Of a stretch of 64,000 nucleotides of DNA, positions 59,020 through 64,000 are shown piece by piece. The stretch is from NCBI GenBank assembly GCA_963995505.1, contig OZ023180.1, forward strand, positions 13,654,689 to 13,718,688, in the 5' to 3' direction. Under the pieces are notes generated by a model. That model saw only the letters and a list, made by a program, of their open reading frames with translations, ran no database searches and was not told where the DNA came from. The stretch is from Hypericum androsaemum (Eukaryota; Streptophyta; Magnoliopsida; Malpighiales; Hypericaceae). The first letter of the stretch is position 1, and every line of letters starts with the position of its first letter. A program made the position numbers and the translations under genes.

Positions 59020-60294
59020 AATGATTTCTCTCATGGTGTGCGAGTCGGGCGAATCAGGTTTGGGCTGCTCAAAATGAATAAAGCTGTTTGGCTGTCGTAC
59101 TCACGGTATCTTCTTATGTTTGTATATGATCGTTGGTGATGCGTCATGTTTCCTGGATGCTTCATATTTGAACCCCAGATTGTGCAAATTGTATTGAGCT
59201 TTCCCTGTTATTTTTATGGAAGGGAGATCCCAATGCAACTTTTTTCTTTACTTGTGTTGTTGCCAATACTCTGTCAATTTGGAATCGCCGCGTTAATGGA
59301 AAGTCTCATCTTAGTCATGGTTTAGCCCCGTAATGGCTATTAGCAATTCCTGCTTTATGCAGGCGAGTTGTAGCCTTTAATCTGAATTGAGAACGAATTT
59401 TTTTTGGAGTTAGCTCACTCTTGTAGGATAGTAATCTTTTGTCCCAGTCATTGTAGCACGTGTGTCGTTCAGGGAATAAGACATCTCTGCTTAGGACCGA
59501 CTCTAATTCACATGCATCCGGCTGGAGCGAAAAGACAGCTATTCTATCCAGAAATGGATAGTTGACTTTAAGAGGTTGCTTGCGTAACCACCCGTTGACT
59601 TCCACAATGAACCTCACAATGTCAACCAACCAGAGAGTAGAGTAAACTTGCACATTGAAGGGAAGAATTTTCACTTTTAGTGTCCTGCACTTCAAAAGAA
59701 TTGGCAATGAGCACCTTTGTTAAAACTTCAAAACCCTCTATTAAATTTTGTTTAATTCTAATCAGTTGCAACGTTAATTGTGTTTAAATTTGTGTATAGT
59801 TGCGTATTAACGTAACTGATTTAACTTTAAAGCTCTATAAAGTCACAAATCCTACATGAAAGTTGGAAGGAAAGTAAAAGCACTAAACCAAATTGGTCAA
59901 GTAGTTAATATACAAGTAAAACTTTTAGTTCAAAGATTACAAATGTTGTTAAAAAAAACCTGGCAAATGTGGAAAACATTGGAGAGCCGTACTTTATGCA
60001 AAATGACAGACATTATTCGACCCCATAACTAATCGTTATGGGTAAATATGACAACAAGTACAGATACAGAAAAATTATATAACCGGAGCCTCTCATGGCT
60101 TCCTTATTTTCCAAGTAAAGTGCCGAACACACAATAGAAAGCAACCTCCTCAAAAGACAAGTCAACATCATTTTTGATATGCAAGTATAAATATGCAATC
60201 ACAACCACCTAACTTACCAAAAAAAAAAAATCACAGCCACCTAATTACAAAGACTCAATTAAGCCCTAAAGTTGCATAATAATTCAAATTAGAA
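59020..60294. other. 3' flank of the FLOE1-like gene; no further gene established
   Basis: The first ~250 bp look like 3' UTR. A minus-strand frame at 59315-59707 (130 residues, starting MPILLKCRTLKVKILP) is longer than chance neighbours but matches nothing I know and lacks splice support. Confidence 0.45.
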
Positions 60295-60929
60295 ATGCAC
60301 ATCTGGGGATTCTCAACAAAGCTCTTTAGCCTCCTGGCATTTGCATGGATGATGATGATACAGCAACAAGCACGAGGGGACCCGGACATAGTTAGCGCGA
60401 GACAGTGCATATGGCCGGCCCCACGAGGTTGCGATGAAGTTGCTTGTCCTGATCGATGTCCGAGCCAGGACAACTTTGGCCCTGGCACCAACGAGACTTG
60501 CCAATTGGATTGCCAATCTTGCAGCACTTCTTGCTATAGTATATATAATTTGCACTCTATCCATCTTTCTTTCTTATTTATTTTTTACGTTTTGCTATTT
60601 TGCTGACCTTTAAGATGGCTTTTCTTTTTGTCATCATCATTTTTTTGATAAGTATTATCATTATTTCTCTCGTCGGATTAGTGATCAGTAATTACTGTAT
60701 CATCTACGATTTGGGCCGTATCTCTAACCCATCAAATTAATTTTCTGAATTTCAGATTGGAACACTTATACGCAGGTTGTCCAGTGTAAAAATCCATATA
60801 ATACTCGATGCTATGGAAGATGGATAAATTGCCCTCGAGGATGCCCAGAACTGTTCCCGGAGGAGTGGGATACCGACGACGCCTGTCTTGTTGATTGTGA
60901 TTCTCCAACATGTCATGCCTCGTGCCACC
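60295..60929 (+). CDS. Root-cap/LEA-related cysteine-rich secreted protein, 5' exons only
   Basis: Exon 1 (60295-60538) and exon 2 (60756-60929) join in phase 1 and encode 139 residues; a donor CACC|GTAAGATC shows that more exons should follow. A signal peptide covers about residues 1-28 (KLFSLLAFAWMMMIQQQARG). The mature part is Cys-rich: CIWPAPRGCDEVACPDRCPS, CQLDCQSCSTSC, then VQCKNPYNTRCYGRWINCPR and CLVDCDSPTCHASCH. This is the N-terminal layout of plant root-cap-type proteins, whose last exon normally carries the Root_cap domain. That exon is not in the next 3 kb, where retroelement DNA sits instead. Either the intron has been expanded by insertions or the gene is truncated. Confidence 0.7.
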
Positions 60930-61283
60930 GTAAGATCTCATATGCTTTTTTTTTTTTCATATTTCACGAAAATGTTTCGATATTAATCAAATTTGTAGTG
61001 CACCAATATAAAATATTTAAATAGAATTTTATGTATGTAACATTAGATAAATGTTGTAGATGTCGAAAAGATATTATTGTTAATGGAACTGCTAGGTTTT
61101 CAAATACAAAAATATGGCGATGTCTTCCAGTTACCAGGAAAGTTGCATAAACAGTTTTAGGAAATACGTAAAGATTATTTTACAATGGAACTTGAAAAAT
61201 CTGACCCATAATTAACATATAATTATGAGTTAATTACTTCCTAATTAATAAAATAAATTTATTAATAAATAACAAGACTTACT

Positions 61284-61694
61284 TGTTGTAGCGTGGTTCA
61301 CACAGGATCGGATAACGAGATATTGTCACCAGCGGTTTACGATCACAAACGGATCGGATACGTAAATGATTTCCACGAGTTTTCTTACTTTGCAAAATCT
61401 GAGAACTACTGAAACTAATCCGTAATAAGTCCTCTGATGTGTGTATAGAATGGGAAAAACTACTAATTGATCACCAGTTCTTTCTCCTTTTTATAGGGAG
61501 GTCTGGCTCTCACATGTGCGCCACATGTCATCCACGTGGCGCCACTTGTCTGCCACGTGTCGAAGCTACACAATAGCTTTGCCACGTGGCATGTCACGCG
61601 TTTGCCACGTGTCGGTCCAAAAGCCCAATGGGCCTAATAGGCCTGCGCCCATTTTTGTCTAATAATGGGTGACTAATGGGCCCTAGGTCCAACA
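61284..61694 (-). mobile_element. Candidate solo LTR in the root-cap gene intron
   Basis: The block starts TGTTGTAGCG and ends GGTCCAACA, with flanks TTACT and TAACT. It contains several CCACGTGGC/CCACGTGTC G-box-like motifs. No coding part or partner LTR is seen. Confidence 0.5.
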
Positions 61695-61784
61695 TAACTT
61701 TTTTTGGTAGGTAAATATTTCATTGTTTAATAACGACAGAATATAATTTTTACTATTTGATTCAATGAAAAGAAGTAGACCCTG

Positions 61785-62600
61785 TGTTGGAGCGGAAAAT
61801 TAATTCTCGGATTTGTTTGACCATGTCTCAGTAAAATAAATGTATCTTCCTACTCGTATATCCGATTGATACAATTCCAAAAGCAACAAAAAGATAAAAT
61901 ATAGATCTAGAACTTTCTAGTTTGTCACTTCTCCAAATTCGGCGCAGAAGGAGGTCAGACTTGGGTCGGAAGTTTCGGGAGTAGGTTTTCTCCTTATTAG
62001 GCTGCGGATCTGCTGAACCTATTTTGGTAAAAATACCGTAACTTTCTCCTCAAGTATTGGATTGATACGATTCTAAAAGTCACAGAAGGCGAAGACAGAG
62101 ATCTATAACTTTGTTATTTATGACTTTTCCAAATTCAGCATGAAAAATGGTCAAATATGGGTTGGAAGTTTCGGGCAGTTTAAGTTTTCCTTATTAGGCC
62201 GAGGCTATGTTAAGTTTTCCTGTTTGAAAACGGCCTAGGGTTTTTCTATGAGGCTGGGGCGAGCTTGTTCTATATAAGGAGAGCTAGGTACATGCATGAA
62301 GGAGACTCACAAACCAAACATCAAACCTTTAGCTTCATAGCTTTTATCGTAGCTTTTATCTTATGTAGCATCTAGCTTTTATCTTTATGTTTTTTCCTTC
62401 CCCTTCTCCCCCATATGTTCAATAAAGTTCTTGCTCTTCTACCAATTCTTTTCTCTTCTATCTATTCTAATCTTTATCTTCTCTTCTCTTTTTCCATATT
62501 TCTTCTATTTCTCTCTTTCGTTCGAATCACTCTTGGGACGACCACTTTGGACCCGTTCTTAAGATCGTCTTTGACGTTCTACCATACTTTATTCACAACA
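61785..62600 (+). repeat. 5' LTR of a retrotransposon leaving the right edge
   Basis: It starts TGTTGGAGCGG and ends TTCACAACA. It contains a TATA box (TATATAAGG at 62271) and AATAAA at 62421. Downstream, TTTTGGCACGCTCGGTGGGA resembles primer-binding regions of plant LTR retrotransposons. Confidence 0.75.
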
Positions 62601-63143
62601 TTATTTTTTGGCACGCTCGGTGGGACTAAGGAGGGCGTCTAAGAAGAGTGATTGTTGCATCAAAATACACGAGTTTTCATATACGATTTTGAGTCCTTCC
62701 TCAAAAGGGACGAAACCGGTCAAAAGTTGTGCTGAAAGAGGACGTCTAGCAAGGTCAGCCGATTTGGGAGGGTGTTCCGGCCCTTTTTAGAGCCGAATCT
62801 GAAGAAGTTTTCTTCATCAAAAGTGAAGATCGTTGTTTACTCTTTCTGTGGATATTAAAAACACCAAAATCGGAGTTTGTACCAGGATAATACGACTAAA
62901 ACACTGAAGACTGATCGATCTGTATGATTGAGAAGTTCAGTCGGCATTGGAGGACATTTTGGTTTTTTTTTCGGCCGAATTAGGAGACGGCTATTTCAAG
63001 AAAAGTTGAAGGTCTATCTCTCAGCTTTCCAGGAACATCAAGATCGCTTTAATCGGAGTTCAGACGGAAAAGATACAACCAAAATACCAAAGATTGGTCA
63101 TTCTGTAGGCTGATTACAAATTTTTGATTTATCTTGTCAAATC

Positions 63144-64000
63144 ATGATCAGTTATGAGGGATTTATGGGGAGCAATGATAATTATGAGAGATGGTATATT
63201 TCCATGCAGATGAGAAAAATTGTGGAGTTAACAGAGAAAGTTAGTGCTCAACTCGAAGCAATGAGATACAAGCTCTTGAATTCAGGGACTACAACAGCAA
63301 CTGAGGAAGCATCAAGTGGCGTATGCAAAGTTGAGGACCAAATAGTTTCTGAATCTCGCAATTTTGAGACAAGTATTGAGACGGTCGAACATGAATCGAC
63401 CGAATATACACAATCTTCTTTCCTTATTGAAGAAGTCGAACAGACGACTAGTCCACAGTTGGCCGACACCATAGCCATCGAGCCTACAAGGCCCACATTT
63501 GAGGAAAAGGAAGAGCCATGCCCTACACAAGTCTCATTGGCAACTGAGACAACCCTAAGTGCTGTATCAAATACAAAAGGCATTCTAGGGCCTCCGCCGG
63601 CTAAGGAAATCTTTGGGCCTTCACCAGCAAAGGGAATTTTAGGGCCACCGCCGAATCACCTGTTGCGGAGATCCAAGTTACCCTTTGTTCCACGAGTAGT
63701 GGGCCACCTTCGCTTGCCCAATTTTGTCCCAACTCAACGGAAAGACACAGGGGGCCAAGTCTACAGTCAGAATTCAATCTCACCCGGGGGGCATGAAGAG
63801 TGCTGCAACATTGTAGTCGAAGCTCCTACATCGGCCAAAATTATCCCGGCCAAAAGGCAAGACGTGCTCATGACAAAGAAGGTGAAGGATGATAAAGCCA
63901 AGTATTCAACTCCTCCTCAACCAAGCAAGAGTATGGTGAAGCAACAACCTAATGGGCCGGCTCAACCTCGGCCATCAAAGGTTTTAAATTACAGGGAATG
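63144..64000 (+). CDS. First ORF (putative gag region) of the right-edge retrotransposon, partial
   Basis: An ATG at 63144 opens a frame of at least 285 codons with no stop before the window end. It starts MISYEGFMGSNDNYERWYIS, is rich in Glu, Thr and Ser, and includes a repeated KGILGPPPAK / KEIFGPSPAK / KGILGPPPNH motif at about residues 145-170, then a basic Lys/Pro-rich part. No zinc knuckle has been reached. It follows the leader of an LTR element, so gag or an accessory first ORF is the likeliest reading; it could also be a host-derived sequence. Confidence 0.6.
   Translation, partial: MISYEGFMGSNDNYERWYISMQMRKIVELTEKVSAQLEAMRYKLLNSGTTTATEEASSGVCKVEDQIVSESRNFETSIETVEHESTEYTQSSFLIEEVEQTTSPQLADTIAIEPTRPTFEEKEEPCPTQVSLATETTLSAVSNTKGILGPPPAKEIFGPSPAKGILGPPPNHLLRRSKLPFVPRVVGHLRLPNFVPTQRKDTGGQVYSQNSISPGGHEECCNIVVEAPTSAKIIPAKRQDVLMTKKVKDDKAKYSTPPQPSKSMVKQQPNGPAQPRPSKVLNYRE

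Larger units (their letters stand above)
61785..64000 (+). mobile_element. LTR retrotransposon, 5' part only
   Basis: The 5' LTR, a probable primer-binding site, an untranslated leader and the beginning of the first ORF are in the window. The remaining pol and 3' LTR would lie to the right. The superfamily is not fixed; the primer-site sequence is one I associate more with Gypsy-type elements. Confidence 0.7.

Noticed and set aside
59315..59707. 130-residue minus-strand ORF
   Set aside because: No recognised family, no supporting splice sites or neighbours; kept only as a note in the intergenic entry.

Overview
This window is nuclear DNA of a flowering plant, most likely a eudicot. It has AT-rich intergenic sequence, GT-AG introns, and plant-only gene families: a P-class PPR protein, an RMA RING ligase, a pTAC6/PAP8-like plastid protein, a LORELEI-like GPI protein, a CASP-like protein, a FLOE/DUF1421 protein and a root-cap-type protein. 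Copia retrotransposons and Mutator-like (MULE) elements fill much of the space between genes. The species cannot be named from the sequence.

Layout. 1-134: possible start of a gene leaving the left edge (-). 262-1426: foldback MULE with a perfect 9-bp target duplication. 1679-3280: PPR gene (+) with one frameshift. 5688-6476: RMA-type RING E3 ligase (-); its promoter and untranslated first exon are duplicated in tandem (about 6682-8782 and 8807-10812). 13687-15900: six-exon pTAC6/PAP8-like gene (-). About 15980-17120: MULE-like element holding a Pin1-type parvulin fragment. 17837-18696: LORELEI-like GPI protein (+). 19960-24045: decayed Copia element (-). 25061-25376: small conserved two-exon gene (-). 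31713-32525: riboflavin synthase (-). 32601-41757: 9.2-kb MULE holding a young Copia element (33540-39568) and a second foldback element (39763-41469). 42468-48716: another decayed Copia element (+). 49168-51254: CASP-like protein (+). 52166-54453: MULE with a nested solo LTR. 54834-59019: FLOE1-like gene (+), with a 489-bp tandem duplication in an intron. 60295-60929: first two exons of a root-cap-type cysteine-rich secreted protein (+). 61785-64000: 5' LTR and first ORF of an LTR retrotransposon that runs off the right edge.

The host genes do not form a pathway. They do look like a conserved microsynteny block: from memory, PPR / LORELEI-like / riboflavin synthase matches Arabidopsis At2g20710-At2g20700-At2g20690, and RMA / LORELEI-like / FLOE1 matches At4g28270-At4g28280-At4g28300.

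The most striking pattern is that four MULE-like elements each lie just 5' of a host start codon (PPR, pTAC6-like, riboflavin synthase, FLOE1-like). Three have 9-bp target duplications. One carries a captured gene fragment, and one grew through nested insertions until it pushed 9 kb of repeats into the promoter of a single-exon metabolic gene. I found no convincing wholly new biochemical system.
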